64,000 nucleotides of DNA from Acarospora socialis. Lineage: Eukaryota; Ascomycota; Lecanoromycetes; Acarosporales; Acarosporaceae. A program made the position numbers and the translations under genes. The notes under the pieces were generated by a model. It searched no databases. It had not been told where the DNA came from and saw only the letters and a list, made by a program, of their open reading frames with translations. The stretch is from NCBI GenBank assembly GCA_025617375.2, contig JAMYGW020000003.1:1922001-1986000 (forward strand), written 5' to 3'. Shown piece after piece: positions 24,438 to 36,050 of the stretch; the stretch's first letter is position 1; the number at the start of each line of letters is the position of its first letter.

Positions 24438-25050
24438 GCTCCAGGGCCCGCGGACGAGGTGATATCTGACGAAGCGGGTTGATATTCAGGTCGTAGATGA
24501 ACTGATATTTTAAGAAGATATGCACCATGCACTAGAACGGAGGGTGGAGAGGAGCCGACAAGTATGTGTAGCTTTACGATTGATGTTTAGCAGTGAATGA
24601 AACGGAGAGCTTGGAGACCGATTTCCGAAGGTAAGGGCATCGCGTACCCTGCAGTACGCGACCATTGGTCGAACACGCGAGCCATGCGTTGCCTTATTTA
24701 AGTGAATCTGGTGGGGGCCCTTGTGCCTTGGGTTTCTTTCATCAAGAACACAACAACACCGCGGGCTAACTTTCTCTGTCGTCCTCTAGACTTACTTCTG
24801 CAGCAAACACGACGTTCACATTGATCTACCGGGCTCCGTACTCGGTGTGACACAAAGGAGATTTTCCGTCGTCGACTTCGCACACGACGCTTTCAGGAAC
24901 TCGAAGATCGGGTCATAAGACATACACATAGTCGCTGTTCGGTACGGCGGGTCTGGCGTTGTGCTCTTTGGTGCGCTTCTCCCTGCGTTCCTTCATCGCA
25001 ACGCTCGTTTATGATAGGTGTACTGATGCAGATATAAGATCCCCACAGCC
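24438..25050. promoter_or_regulatory. Divergent intergenic region, ISWI / HAPSTR1-like
   Basis: These 613 bp separate two divergent start codons. Short open frames (60-82 codons) on the minus strand show no motifs. Promoters for both genes must lie here; no named site was recognised. Confidence 0.45.
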
Positions 25051-25896
25051 ATGGACTCGATGCGAAGCCTGAACACTTCGCTACCAACGTCATCACCGAA
25101 GGCGCGATCAGGACAGCCGCCAGAACAGCTCCTTCAAGCATTCAAGACCGCTGCACTCTCGGTCACGAACCTTTATAAGACTGCAGCAACAGATCAAGCT
25201 CGAGCACGGCAGTCAGGCTACCAGGATGCACTCGACGACCTGTTAGCATTTCTCGATAAGCAGAATATAGGTTTGGGAGATGGGGAGGGGTGGACAGTCA
25301 GGCAGTGGGCGACGGAACGATTAGATGGGAGTCCACCAGCCCATAACGGTAGTGACAGCGATGATGAGCGGGGCGAAACCGAGAAACGAGCTGGAAGCTC
25401 TTCCCCAGTAATACCACGGAAGTCTAGTCGAGAAGTGCTGCAACATCGCCAAGCTACGAGATCGGTCTCTCCAGTCCGAACGGAGTCTGCTCCACCGGCA
25501 GCGCCTCTCACGGTGCAACAACAGTCAAACGTTTTTCCTAGACCAGAAGCATTCACCTTTCGATCGTCACATCTATACCCCCAAGACATTGACATGCAAG
25601 CATCGGAGCCGGAAGTGTCAAGCGCAACAACTCATCCAGAAGTACAAGCGCTGGCACAAGCAAATACCACCACTCCCTCGGTTCGTGTAGATGTGGTCCC
25701 TCGAGGATCACGGACACCGCATCGACACGGACATTCTACTCGACACAATACTCGGGCGTCAACGTCAAACCGCACTCTAGGATCAGGGGCTGGGTCGAAG
25801 AGGAGAATACCATTTGGTGACTTCTTCGACCTCGGGAGCCTTGGGGATGGCAAGGATGGTCTCGGTGGTGGCGGGAAAAGGGGACGGTTTATCTGA
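25051..25896 (+). CDS. HAPSTR1/C16orf72-like (DUF4588) protein
   Basis: This is a single exon of 281 codons. Residues about 26-80 hold a helical domain (LLQAFKTAALSVTNLYKTAA followed by GYQDALDDLLAFLDK). It resembles the core of animal HAPSTR1/C16orf72, in which FQNAAxxVTNLYK and GYQxxxxDLLAW occur in the same order. In animals that protein works with the HUWE1 ubiquitin ligase in stress responses; a similar role here is inference. The rest is Ser/Pro-rich and disordered, ending in a Gly/basic segment (GSKRRIPFGDFFDL). The C-terminal KRGRF could aid nuclear entry. The family assignment is from memory of the motif, so treat it as probable. Confidence 0.68.
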   Translation: MDSMRSLNTSLPTSSPKARSGQPPEQLLQAFKTAALSVTNLYKTAATDQARARQSGYQDALDDLLAFLDKQNIGLGDGEGWTVRQWATERLDGSPPAHNGSDSDDERGETEKRAGSSSPVIPRKSSREVLQHRQATRSVSPVRTESAPPAAPLTVQQQSNVFPRPEAFTFRSSHLYPQDIDMQASEPEVSSATTHPEVQALAQANTTTPSVRVDVVPRGSRTPHRHGHSTRHNTRASTSNRTLGSGAGSKRRIPFGDFFDLGSLGDGKDGLGGGGKRGRFI

Positions 25897-26322
25897 GTGA
25901 TAGTTAACTCCGAGCTTACCGAGGGGGGCAGCTTTGGTTCATAGAAGCATTGAAGGGCGTTGTTGAGCATCGAGCATCTTACGGCGGCTTAGAAGAGCAT
26001 ATTTAGCAGCGGTCTTGCATTCTAGACAAGTGGAGTACGAGTGGCGGTTGTTATCTTTCATGAGTACCGAAGTTAGCTCAGCTCTCCGAGCTTTCAATCA
26101 ATATCATCCATATAGATCAACGCACTTTAGATCTAGACCGACTGTCGCGGCGCCGCCCAAATCCCACGATGTACCTCCGGATCCTCTTAAGTGAGTGGTG
26201 GCTTCTGCGACGAGCTTGGCAAGTCCCTTTTTATATGCTCAAGCGCAGGTGACTGGAGTTCTTATTTCTGCCTACCAATCTCTTCCAAAATACAAGCAAC
26301 GGGCTCGTTGTAGAGCCCAGTT
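25897..26322. other. Convergent spacer, 426 bp
   Basis: This spacer separates the 3' ends of the HAPSTR1-like gene (+) and the DMAC1-like gene (-). No gene or motif was seen. Confidence 0.45.
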
Positions 26323-26697
26323 CTAGTTGAGCAAACGCCAAAGGCCCATTCCCACAAATGCAGCTGCGATCGTAGTGATACCGGCCTGCCGTGACTGGAG
26401 TCCGAATCTGGATTTGCTTTTCAATATGGCGTTCTGTTGCAACCGTAACTGGTGCTTTCCGGAGAAATAGCTGTATGCCCCTAGGCCGATGAAAGCTGAT
26501 GCACCTGTGTTGCATGCTACAGTCAGTAAAGCTGCGCTGAAGACTACGTCTTGCATGAAAAAAGGAGCAGGACTACCAAGGAGCCTGCAGGACAAGCAGT
26601 CATCCGGGCTATCCTCTTCTAGCACAGTCCTTAACTTCTCAGGCTGCTGAAGTTGGTGTAGAGTAGGGTTTGAAGCATCCCGAGAAACTTGAGCCAT
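26323..26697 (-). CDS. Small mitochondrial membrane protein, DMAC1/TMEM261-like (DUF4536)
   Basis: Exons 26697-26577 and 26504-26323 encode 100 aa. The intron (72 nt) is in frame and free of stops, so an unspliced reading of 124 codons also exists; splicing gives CLSCRLLGASAFIGLGAYSYFSG. The CxxC followed by a Gly/Ala-rich hydrophobic segment, and a second hydrophobic segment (GITTIAAAFVGMGLW) near the C-terminus, match the DUF4536 family. Its human member DMAC1 assists assembly of the complex I distal membrane arm. A role in complex I assembly is inferred from family. The gene is divergent from AP-3 mu. Confidence 0.7.
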   Translation of the reverse strand: MAQVSRDASNPTLHQLQQPEKLRTVLEEDSPDDCLSCRLLGSPAPFFMQDVVFSAALLTVACNTGASAFIGLGAYSYFSGKHQLRLQQNAILKSKSRFGLQSRQAGITTIAAAFVGMGLWRLLN

Positions 26698-26882
26698 CGC
26701 CCTGCGCGAGATGGAAAGTCAGTACAGAGCTAGTGAAGGAGGTGCGCGGTGTCGTTGCTAAAACAGCAGCTGTGGTGTCACCGCCTTGAAAGACAGACGC
26801 CGATTGGTTACGAACATCTGGCAGAACCCTCCAGCTTCCAAAACCCCACCGGCTTTGACAAACATCAAGAGATTGAGCAACA
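26698..26882. promoter_or_regulatory. Short bidirectional promoter, DMAC1-like / APM3
   Basis: These are 185 bp between two divergent start codons. No named element was recognised, but the spacing implies shared or abutting promoters. Confidence 0.45.
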
Positions 26883-28651
26883 ATGGGCAGTGCGATAGAA
26901 GCAATATACATACTTGATCAGCACAAGTAAGTCTCCAATAACATCCAATGACCATACTTCAGCTAACAACACCCTCTGAGCGAGCCAATACTTCAACATA
27001 CATATCGCTCGCGCCCCCCACCGCCCAAAGCCCTCGTGCCACACTATCTTGCACATCCAGTACCGCGTCCCTCCTTGATCTATCTACCAAACACTGCGCC
27101 GCCGACATTACTCTACTCGATAACTCATGCCAATCTTCTCTTTCTAGCCCCCACGTCTAATGACAATGAACCTCTCCTCGTACTCGAATTCCTACATCGG
27201 GTCATCGATGTCCTTGAGGAGTTTCTTGGCGCACCATTACTGGCGAGTAAGATCGAAGGATCCTACGATGTAGCCGCGCAGCTACTTACGGAGATGTGTG
27301 ATGCTGGAAGTGTGTGTAACACGGAAATTAATGCATTGAGGGATGTTGTCGAAGTTCCGGGGTGGATGGGGAAGCTCTTAAGCGGTGTTGGACTACCTGG
27401 GTAATCATCCATAGGGCCATCTGGGCCATTCGTGGACGACTGTTGATCTTTGCAACATTTAGTTCGTCGCCAGCGCTTGGCCCATCGACAAGCGGTTTGA
27501 AGCAGCAACTCGCTATCAGCTCCACCAACACGGGTCCCGCCATACCCTGGCGTCGGGCAAACGTACGCCATACGAGTAACGAACTTTACGTCGACATCGT
27601 GGAAACCCTCTCGGTTACTTTGGCACCATCAGGCATCCCACTTGCCGCCTTCGCAAATGGAAGTATTGCATTCACCTCCAAAATCTCAGGGGTGCCGGAG
27701 CTGCTCCTCACACTTTCCGCCCCCGGAGGCAAATCGGGGATTGAGAGAGCATTAGAATTACCGGTCTTCCATCCATGCGTACGGTTGGCGAGGTGGAAAG
27801 AGAGGCCTGGGGAGTTGAGCTTCGTACCGCCAGATGGCAGATTTGTACTTGCGGGATATGAAGTGAACCTATTACCCTCAACTTCAGACCTCAGCTCTCA
27901 TTCCAGCGCCAACCTCCGTCTACCTGCATCAATCGAGGTTAAAACATCACTGGGCCCTACTGGCTCTGAGTTCGAAGTGCGCCTTGTCCTGACGAGCACC
28001 TTTTCCAGTTCGTCGTCCGCATCGGTGGCCTCTGCGCGTTCCGGTATTGGTTCACGTATTTCTAATGCAACAGCACCAACGTTTGGTGTTGGTAGCGGCT
28101 CTTCTTCCCAGCCTGCGCTCGAAGATCTCCTTGTTTCGGTCCCAATCTCAGACCAGGTAAGATCCATTACAGACTTACGGGCTAGCCGAGGCGAAGCGCA
28201 ATTCTCGCCGGGCGATAACTCCGTCGAATGGCGTATACCTAGTAAAGATGCTTCTATCGGTTCAGCGACACTACGTTGCACCTTGGTGGGTCCATTGTCG
28301 ACTGAGGACGAAGACGATGATGTGGGGACTGCCTTCCGCTTCGACGCCGTGACAGGAGACTACGATGACACCGAGTCGACTTATCAGTCAAGTGCGACAG
28401 CCAAAAAAGAGCAAAGGCCAAGGCAGCAGCAGGACGAGCGAGATCAGCGGAAGATACAACAGAATGCGCCACTCATGCCATCGTCTGCGAATTTGAGCTT
28501 CAGCGTAAAAGGATGGCTCGCGAGTGGGATCAAGGTTGACAGTCTTCTGATTGATACACGCAAAAGTAGGGGTCTAGGCGAGGGCGTGAAGCCGTACAAG
28601 GGAGTGAAGTATCTGACCGTGAGCCGGAAGGGAATTGAGACAAGGTGCTGA
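26883..28651 (+). CDS. APM3: AP-3 adaptor complex mu subunit
   Basis: Exons 26883-26926, 26981-27400 and 27463-28651 give 550 aa. The 44-nt first exon MGSAIEAIYILDQH joins NEPILQHTYRSRPP in phase and opens the longin-like N-terminal domain (PRPSLIYLPN, ANLLFLAPTSND, LLTEMCDAG, DVVEVPGWMGKLL). The mu-homology domain follows: IPWRRANVRHTSNELYVDIVE, ISGVPELLLTLSAPGG, FHPCVRLARWKERPGELSFVPPDGRF, and finally SFSVKGWLASGIKVDSLLID. AP-3 carries cargo from endosome or Golgi to the vacuole; mu binds tyrosine-based signals. A Gly/Ser/Asp-rich insertion near residues 320-480 looks disordered. Confidence 0.9.
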
Positions 28652-29163
28652 GGAATATTAGATGGGGTGTAACTGCATTTAGTCATGCACATCAGCCGGG
28701 GCAATCGAGTTTCGCTGGGCGAGGTATTAGGGCTTGCCACACTTACGTAGATTACACTGCTAAAATGAAGGATTTCGAACGACCCTGAGCACAGTCAGGA
28801 CTGTTCCCAGGCTTATGGCATCGCTGTTCGACCGAGAGACAATCGCGGTTGTAAGAACTCATATACCGGTAAATGTACATGTAAAGGGAATGCGTAACGA
28901 TATAGAGCGTCGACTGAGATGTTGTCGGGATTTGCCGTTAAATAATCGCGTTCTTCGTCCGTCGGCGTGTTCAGAGCGTGAAGGTGTTTAATTGGGATGG
29001 GTACGTTCAGCCTAAAAAAACAATTTAGTTGATTGACCTTCGCGGTGACTTGCTTCGAATTGGTTCAGAGGAGGTTCTCCAAACGACCGTCCGCACTTCA
29101 TCTGGTGCCAATCCAGTTATCCCGCCTCCACATAACTTAACAACCACCTAAAACAAACCCACC
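28652..29163. promoter_or_regulatory. Intergenic, 512 bp, upstream of ARP1
   Basis: This contains the 3' flank of APM3 and the presumed ARP1 promoter. The sequence just before 29164 is C/A-rich (ACAACCACC...AAACAAACCCACC), typical of a fungal 5' UTR around a start codon. Confidence 0.45.
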
Positions 29164-30548
29164 ATGACTGACACCCTTCACAACGCACCCATCGTCCTCG
29201 ACAATGGCAGCGGCACTATCCGCGCCGGCTTCGCGGGCGACGACCTACCGAAATGCTACTTCCCATCCTTCGTCGGGCGCCCGAAACACCTCCGCGTTCT
29301 CGCCGGAGCATTGGAAGGGGATGTCTTCATCGGGCAAAGGGCGCAAGAACTAAGAGGGTTGCTGAAGATCCGATATCCGCTGGAGCACGGCATCGTGACG
29401 AACTGGGACGATATGGAGCGGATATGGCAGTATGTGTACACGGAAGAACTGAAGACGCTGAGTGAAGAGGTATGTTTCGACGAACCGGGGCGGGAGGTTG
29501 GGCTCGAGGGTCGCTGAGACGTTTCGGTGGAATGGAAGCTTACACCGAGACCGTTGATGGACCATCTAGCATCCGGTCCTCCTCACCGAACCGCCTCTGA
29601 ACCCGCGCACGAACCGCGACATCGCGGCGCAGGTCCTTTTCGAAACCTTCAACGTCCCCGCCCTCTTCACCTCCATCCAAGCGGTGCTCTCGCTCTACGC
29701 GTCCGGCCGCACGACCGGCATCGTCCTCGACTCGGGCGACGGCGTCTCGCACGCCGTTCCCGTCTACGAAGGCTTCGCCATGCCGAGCAGCATCCGGCGC
29801 ATCGACGTGGCCGGGCGAGACATCACGGAGCACATGCAGTTACTGCTACGGAAAGGCGGGCACGTGTTCCACACCAGCGCGGAGAAGGAGGTGGTGAGGA
29901 TGATCAAGGAGAAGACGACGTATATCGCGCTGGATCCGAAGAAGGAGGAGAAGGAGTGGCTGGCGACGAAGGGCCGGGCGGACGGGAAGGAGGTCGAATA
30001 TACGTTGCCGGATGGCAACAAGCTCAAGGTCCGTTCTTTCATTCACTCACCGAAGCCCTTACAATCGCAGTCCTTGACATTGACTGTCTATCTAGATCGG
30101 CCCCGAACGCTTCCGCGCCCCGGAAATCCTCTTCGATCCGGAGATCATCGGCCTCGAGTATGCAGGTTTGCACCACATGGTCGTCGACGCCATCAATCGT
30201 ACAGACATGGACCTGCGCAAGTCCCTCTTCGGCAACATCGTCTTGTCCGGCGGCTCGACGCTGACGAAGGGGTTCGGCGACCGGCTCTTGCACGAGGTCC
30301 AGAAACTGGCTGTCAAGGACATGCGTATTAAGATCTGGGCGCCGCCGGAGCGTAAGTACAGTACTTGGATCGGGGGCAGCATTTTGGCGGGGTTGAGTAC
30401 GTTTCGGAAGGTCAGTGGGCTGTTTCTTTGTGTGCCGTTGTGCTGCTGGGATATGCAGTGTGGTTGCTGACGAGGTGTGGCACAGATGTGGGTTAGCATC
30501 AGCGACTGGCAGGAGAACCCGGGTATTATCCATTCGAAATTCGCTTGA
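29164..30548 (+). CDS. ARP1: Actin-related protein 1 (centractin), dynactin filament subunit
   Basis: Exons 29164-29469, 29570-30028, 30096-30410 and 30486-30548 join in phase 0 to 380 aa, the expected Arp1 size. The actin-fold motifs are [20 protein letters not shown] (phosphate loop 1), [20 protein letters not shown] (phosphate loop 2), [17 protein letters not shown] and [17 protein letters not shown]. The last exon encodes [19 protein letters not shown], with a C-terminal end typical of Arp1. It forms the short filament of dynactin, which links dynein to cargo and supports nuclear migration in hyphae. Coding third positions are strongly G/C-rich in exon 2, more so than in most neighbours. 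Confidence 0.93.
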
Positions 30549-31643
30549 TGCCCTTCTTTCGAACCTCACGGATTTCCCGCTATGGACCTACACCACCTAC
30601 CACGAGATCGGGAACTAGATCCACCGAGGAAAGACCCGCCATCTATCAGTCCACTCGGACCCTCCGTCTCGACCGTCCATGACCACTAATCACTCCCACG
30701 CCGCAAGATGCAGATCTGCTCGAATGTTCCGTCGTTCTTGTGCGGATAGTATAACTAAGAGGTTACCCTATTCGAATGGCGTTGGGTTGGTGTTTGTGCT
30801 GGCGCTCGCATTGGCATTGTTGGCGTTGGAGTGTGCCAGTCCATCTCCCGGCATCTTGTCCAAGTCCTCGTCGGTGCTTATCATGTGTAGTAACGAGGAC
30901 AGAATTTGTCGGTGTAGGGGGAAGTATCTAGTTATGGAGAGCTGGCGAGGTACCCAGAGTAGTGCTGGTGTGATTAGCAAATGTCAAAGCCTGCTGCTTA
31001 CAGGTCCACGAACATGGCCCACACCAAATCTACCGCAAGAACACGCAAATGGAGTTGGCTATGACGCGATCTGTTTTCGTATGGTGCTGCTATGGTACAT
31101 TGTTGACGGCAACGTTTGTAAATACAAGACCGCACGCAAGCAAGCACGTAGCCAAAGAGACATGATAAACAAAACAGAACTAGGTACAGTGGGCCAGAGC
31201 AGGCGCCCTCACCGGGGTATATCCTTGAGAAAGAAGAACTCCGCTGGTTGTTTGGAATCGGTGTAGATGTTGTTGATTCGATCGTGAGTGCGTATGATAT
31301 CTTGGCAGTGAGATCCCAGCGCCAGGGAGGTAGGCAAGGGACTAGCGACAGAAGAGGGTCATGACGAGATGCAACGGGACTGGTACCCGACGTGGTGTAA
31401 GTAGGAAGTAATGTCGAAACGCCGATGACCCCAGGAAAGAATCGAGTGCTTTTGGATACCCGCCGTCCAGACGTCCGTGTACGCTTAGTTTTAGAACTCG
31501 TGAAATGTTTGCACCGCCAACGATACGAGAATCAGAACCAGCTCGCCTTGCGCCGTTGACGACAGAAGAAACCGCTGAATAACCGAGAAGAGGTGCTGTC
31601 GAAGTTACGCAGATGCGAAGACGGATAGCGATCGAATATGCGG
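30549..31643. other. Convergent intergenic region, 1.1 kb
   Basis: One open frame of 195 codons (30679-31266, plus) includes a Leu/Ala-rich hydrophobic stretch, but it has no recognisable domain or conserved-looking context. I do not call it a gene. The rest is probably the 3' UTRs of ARP1 and the Par32-like gene. Confidence 0.4.
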
Positions 31644-32126
31644 CTATGGCCTCGAGAAGGTCCGGCTAACTTTTCGGAACGCACCCTCGACGCTCCTCCG
31701 CGCCTTGTCACTGACGTCGCTGTCCCCGCTCATCATGCTGCTGGCACTGCCCTGCCGGGACGAATCCATGCTGGGCCGACGGTCGTCGATCAGGTTTCCC
31801 GCTCCTCCCCGGCCGATGTGGTAGACGGGCGCGACCTTGGCGTCGACGATGCTCTGCCGCTCGAGCTCTTCGTCGAAGGAGAAGATGGCGCGCTCGGAGG
31901 CACGGTGGACGTTGCCGGCGCCACCCCGGCCAGAGGTGAAGGCTCGGGTGTTCGTGTCGGCGCCGGGGAGGGGCGTAAGTGAGGCGGGCCCAGAAGCCGA
32001 TGACGGTGCGGTGATGGTCGAGGGGTCGATGTGCTTGAAGTTGCCGGCGCCGCCACGGCCGGAGTGGATGTAGCTTGTGCGTGGCACGGAGGGGTGCGGC
32101 TCGGTGAGGTGGAATGGCATCTTCAT
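31644..32126 (-). CDS. Par32-like protein (DUF3602), GRGGAGN repeats
   Basis: This is a single exon of 160 codons. The motif GRGGAGN occurs three times (about residues 23, 66 and 104), the hallmark of DUF3602 proteins. Yeast Par32, the best-known member, is phosphorylated on TORC1 inhibition and restrains ammonium permeases. The rest is Ser-rich, and a FSFDEELERQ segment lies between motif copies. The C-terminus is basic (SVEGAFRKVSRTFSRP). A nitrogen-signalling role is inferred from the yeast family member only. Confidence 0.78.
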   Translation of the reverse strand: MKMPFHLTEPHPSVPRTSYIHSGRGGAGNFKHIDPSTITAPSSASGPASLTPLPGADTNTRAFTSGRGGAGNVHRASERAIFSFDEELERQSIVDAKVAPVYHIGRGGAGNLIDDRRPSMDSSRQGSASSMMSGDSDVSDKARRSVEGAFRKVSRTFSRP

Positions 32127-33671
32127 TGTGATGTTTTGTGTTTGAAGGAAGCCCGACAGTGAGATGTCAGTATATTGAGAGAAAACGGTAACGACAATGA
32201 GATGTTATGGTCCTGTTGAGTACTTTTTGCAGTGTCAATAGATTAATTCAGGTCAGTTTCAGTAGCAACAGAGGCCAGCGGTACTCTTATAGCCGCCCGC
32301 AGCCATTTCCAGGAGATTGACTGTGCCCCGGAATGATGAATGTCACGATGCCGTTAACTGCATAGTCAGCGGAAAGGTTTTCAATTGCAGCAATTTGCAT
32401 GGTCACGCTGTCAGTTTTTCACAAAGTGACGCCTCCTTTTGGGTTATGCGCTTTGCAGTTAACTGCAGGCCGACGCATCAAACTTTCGCTTCTGTTGTTA
32501 GCTTCATCGCTGCCCTGACAAAGCGGCGAGTGTTCCGCTGCGCCTCTGAGGCCGAGGCGACGCCGTCATGGTGACTAAAATACCGCAGTCGTAAAATGGC
32601 AGCTGGAATCAATCCCATGGTGCGTTGCAGAAAGGGCTGGACTGGGATTTTCAGGTACCATGCATTCGACGCGGACATTCTTAGCGATCATCGCTGCTTT
32701 TGATGACCCAAGGAATCCCCAATATAGGGGGCGGCATCAGTTGACCACCGCCCCCAGTTGGACGCCATAACGTAAGAGATTTCTCACCGTACAGAGCGTA
32801 CCTTGTACAGTGGGCCAAATCAGGGCTTGTGTTGCAAGGCTGAAAGGCGACTGGTCGCTGCAAAGTCTCCATGTAACCAGCAACGGAATTCTCTACGGCC
32901 CAAACGGGAGGCGGGGCAGGTTTGAAGGGGGTAATAGGAATTCGGAGCTCGTTCAGAAACATGTAATCGATGATACCTTGACCTTGGCTGGCTGGCTGGT
33001 GTTGGCTGATAATTGAGGTCACGTTGACTCGGTGGCCATCTCACCTCGTAATGGTCGACTCGTACCTGCGTGCTTGCTTTTTTCTTCCAGATCCCATCTC
33101 TCATCCGCATGGTACGGAGCAATATCCGGAGTTTTCTTGCGAAGAGGTGACGAGTAAGTGAGTGAGTGGTCTGTTGACATCCGTTCAAATTGCGGGCCAA
33201 TAAAATTCTGCAACCGTGCAACGCTTACCCGCGGGATCTTGGGGAGAATTTGGTGACAACAAGGTTAAGGTTGTTCTTAGTACTTGCCAGTCGGATTCCC
33301 CCGCATCGACTTAGCCAAAGATGAAAGAGACACGCGAGAGTTGTTAGTCAGCCATGCAGCGGAGGCCCGGCTGGATCGATGAGTAGGCGCCTGAGGTATC
33401 ACCAGACCTGTACAAAGTACGAAGTACGAGAGCTTGACAGTCAGCTCAAACAAGACAAACCAGAGCATTACGTGTGGATCCCCAGTTGTAGTTGGAACAA
33501 GCTTCGGAACCCTTGAAATTTGAATAAACTTGCCATACATTGAATGCATTCAATGGGTTACACGTCCAACATCCTTCGACCGAAGTAGGATTCCGTGGAA
33601 CTGAGGCTCAGAACCGGCTTGCCACCTAGGTACTAAGCTTACAAAACCACCCCTCAATCCACCACATGCAC
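32127..33671. other. Intergenic, 1.5 kb, no supported gene
   Basis: This spans the upstream region of the Par32-like gene and the 3' flank of the aldehyde dehydrogenase. Several open frames (up to 133 codons on the minus strand, 32820-33221) overlap each other and lack motifs. The length suits a regulated promoter for the nitrogen-responsive family upstream, but no GATA-factor cluster was established. Confidence 0.4.
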
Positions 33672-35449
33672 TTACAATTTCGCCCGGCGTTCGGTGTACT
33701 GTTTGTAAGCCATTGCAGCTGCACGTCTGTCAGCCCACAGTATAGCCTCAAGGTTCTTCTGCTTGAGATCACTCACCCAGCACCACTGCTAAGAACCTCA
33801 TAAGTGCTCCTCTGGCGGATCCTGCCCCTAACGTCAAGATGTAGTCGAGAAGACTGAACTTGACCTTCCCGTCACGGTCGAAATTCGGAGTGAGCGCCGA
33901 CATCTTCTGGAACTTCGCCAGTTTGCCCTTGTACGGCGGATACCGGACGCTGATCAAGCTCTCGACCCAGCCAGGAGTGGTGGTGATGCTTCGACGATGG
34001 GTGAAACAGTCGAAGGAGGCTTTCCCTCGGTATGCGCCCTGACCGGAATCTCCTACGCCGCCGAAAGCGAGGGTTGGAATCGAGGCGTGGAAATATGCAT
34101 CGTTGACCGAGGCACCGCCTGACCGCAGCTCGCTGAGAATGCGATCCGTCTCGTATTTATTGCCAAACGGATAAAGTCCCAGCGGTGTACTGTGCACCTC
34201 GCGCGCAATCCGGATCGCCTCGTCCAGGTTGTTGACAGGTAAGATCGGGATCAGTGGCCCGAAACTCTCCTCCACTATCAAGCTATCATGCGCATCATCT
34301 ACAACCACGACGGTGGGCTCAATGAACCTCTCCGTCTCATCCATCGTCCCACCGAGGACGATCTTGCCACTGCTATTGTCGATCATGCCCTTCAGACGAT
34401 GATACTGCCTCTGGGTGACGATGCGGCCATAGTCTGGTGATGCCTTTGCGCCATCGGGGTAGAATTCCGCCATTGCTGTCTTGAGTTCCGAGATGAATGC
34501 AGGCAAGATCTCCTTGTCGATCAGTATGTAATTCTGAGATGTACAAACCTGCCCTGCGTTCAAGAACTTTCCCCAAAGTAGCCTCCTGGCCGCTAATCTG
34601 GAATCCGCATTCTTGGTTATGATCGCAGGATTTTGTCCACCGAGCTCTAACGTCACCGGCGTGAGCGTCTCTGCCGCCTTCTTTGCAATGATCTTGCCCA
34701 CAGCGCCGCTGCCGGTGTAGAAGACCTTATCCCACTTCTGCTCCAGGAGTGCAGTCGTTTCGGGGATACCGCCTTGCACCACGGTGTAACATGATGGATC
34801 CAAGTAATCTTTGATAATCCTTTCCATAACCGCCGCCGTAGCTGGAGCGTTCTCGCTAGGTTTGAGAACTACCGTGTTACCTGCAGCCATCGCTCCTATC
34901 ATCGGCCCAATTGAGAGTTGTACCGGGAAGTTGTATGCCCTAATCCATTGGTCAGCACCTCCACTCTCAGGTCACTGCACCCTGGATGTCCTCCCCAAGT
35001 AAGGCGCATACCCAATAATGAGTACACATCCCAACGGATCCTTCCTTATCTTCGGGCTCAACGCCGCGTTCATAAGTGGGATATCCGGCGCTTTCTCGTC
35101 CTTCGCCCATTTCTTCAGATTATTGCAGACAAACACAATATCGTTCTTACACCAATCGATCTCGGTGAGGTAGGCTTCGAATGCGGACTTGCCCAGGTCC
35201 CGCTTGCAGGCTTCAACGAGGGCGGCCTCATTGTCCTTTAGACTGTTGCACAGAGGTGTAAGCAGCCGGTACCAGGGAGGTGAATCACCATGGCAGGACG
35301 ACTCACCCCCAATAGAGCTTTCGTAGTTGTACGAGTCTAAACTCCAGCGGTTTGGTCTTCTGCGCGTTGAATGACGTTCGTACTTCGTTTACTATGCTTG
35401 GAATGGCCTGCACCGGGGTATTGGTGAACTCTGGGATTGCGGCTGCCAT
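33672..35449 (-). CDS. HFD1: Fatty-aldehyde dehydrogenase, ALDH3 family (Hfd1-like)
   Basis: Exons 35449-35307, 35242-35012, 34939-33777 and 33718-33672 join in phase to 527 aa, near the length of yeast Hfd1. The sequence shows IRKDPLGCVLIIGAYNFPVQL, GNTVVLKPSENAPATA, GSGAVGKIIAKKAAE (NAD-binding), TLELGGQNPAII with the general-base Glu, and GQVCTSQNYILI with the catalytic Cys. Later motifs are EESFGPLIPILPV and LAFGGVGDSGQGAYRGKASFDCF. The C-terminal hydrophobic stretch (LMRFLAVVLAAMAYKQY), completed across the last intron, is a likely membrane tail. The family oxidises long-chain aldehydes from sphingolipid breakdown, and in yeast also a ubiquinone head-group precursor. The last exon is only 47 nt. 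Confidence 0.9.
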
Positions 35450-36050
35450 GGTGAATTAAAGACCTTTGGGTGGTCTCAGCTTTGATGTGCTATGATACAA
35501 GTAGGGCTATGAATTCAGAGAATGGGAGAATGAGATATAGTTAGTAGTAACTTGGAGCAAACACCAACATCCGCTGCAAAGTTGCCTCGGCTTTTCCCTA
35601 TCTGGTTAATCGACTGCATATGTAAGCGTACAAGTTCACATGCAAATTCAATCGCCCGAATGAACATCAAATCGCGGCAAGATATTCTGTTCTCAAGCTT
35701 CGACGCTATTTATGAGCCCTGTGACAGCTGTATTAAGTTCCTAAGTCATGAAAGAGATATCCGTCTGCTTTGGCTCGTTGACTTCTCCGCTTTGTCCGGT
35801 TGTATATTATCATGCTGCAACGTTCGTGCTGGCTCCTAATCAGACTTCTCTCGGCGTTCTTGCTGGTCTTTGTCTTTGTAAATCAATAACAATGCTGTTG
35901 GTTATGGGACGAGTTTATTGTCATTGCTCTGCTTTTCTACTGCTACTGCTAGGGCTAGTGACTGCTTCCCTAGTCTAGCTGTCCCGCTGCTGTCCTTGGA
36001 CTCCAATTTCCTAAACTCCACCCTTCCACCGTGCGAGTAACTCGCTCTCT
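35450..36050. other. Intergenic, 601 bp
   Basis: This contains the upstream region of the aldehyde dehydrogenase and the 3' flank of the F-box-like gene. Open frames at 35552-35839 and 35748-35978 have no motifs. Confidence 0.45.

Noticed and set aside
30679-31266. 195-codon plus-strand frame with a hydrophobic stretch
   Set aside because: Composition looks random apart from one Leu/Ala run; no family resemblance, and it sits in a convergent spacer.
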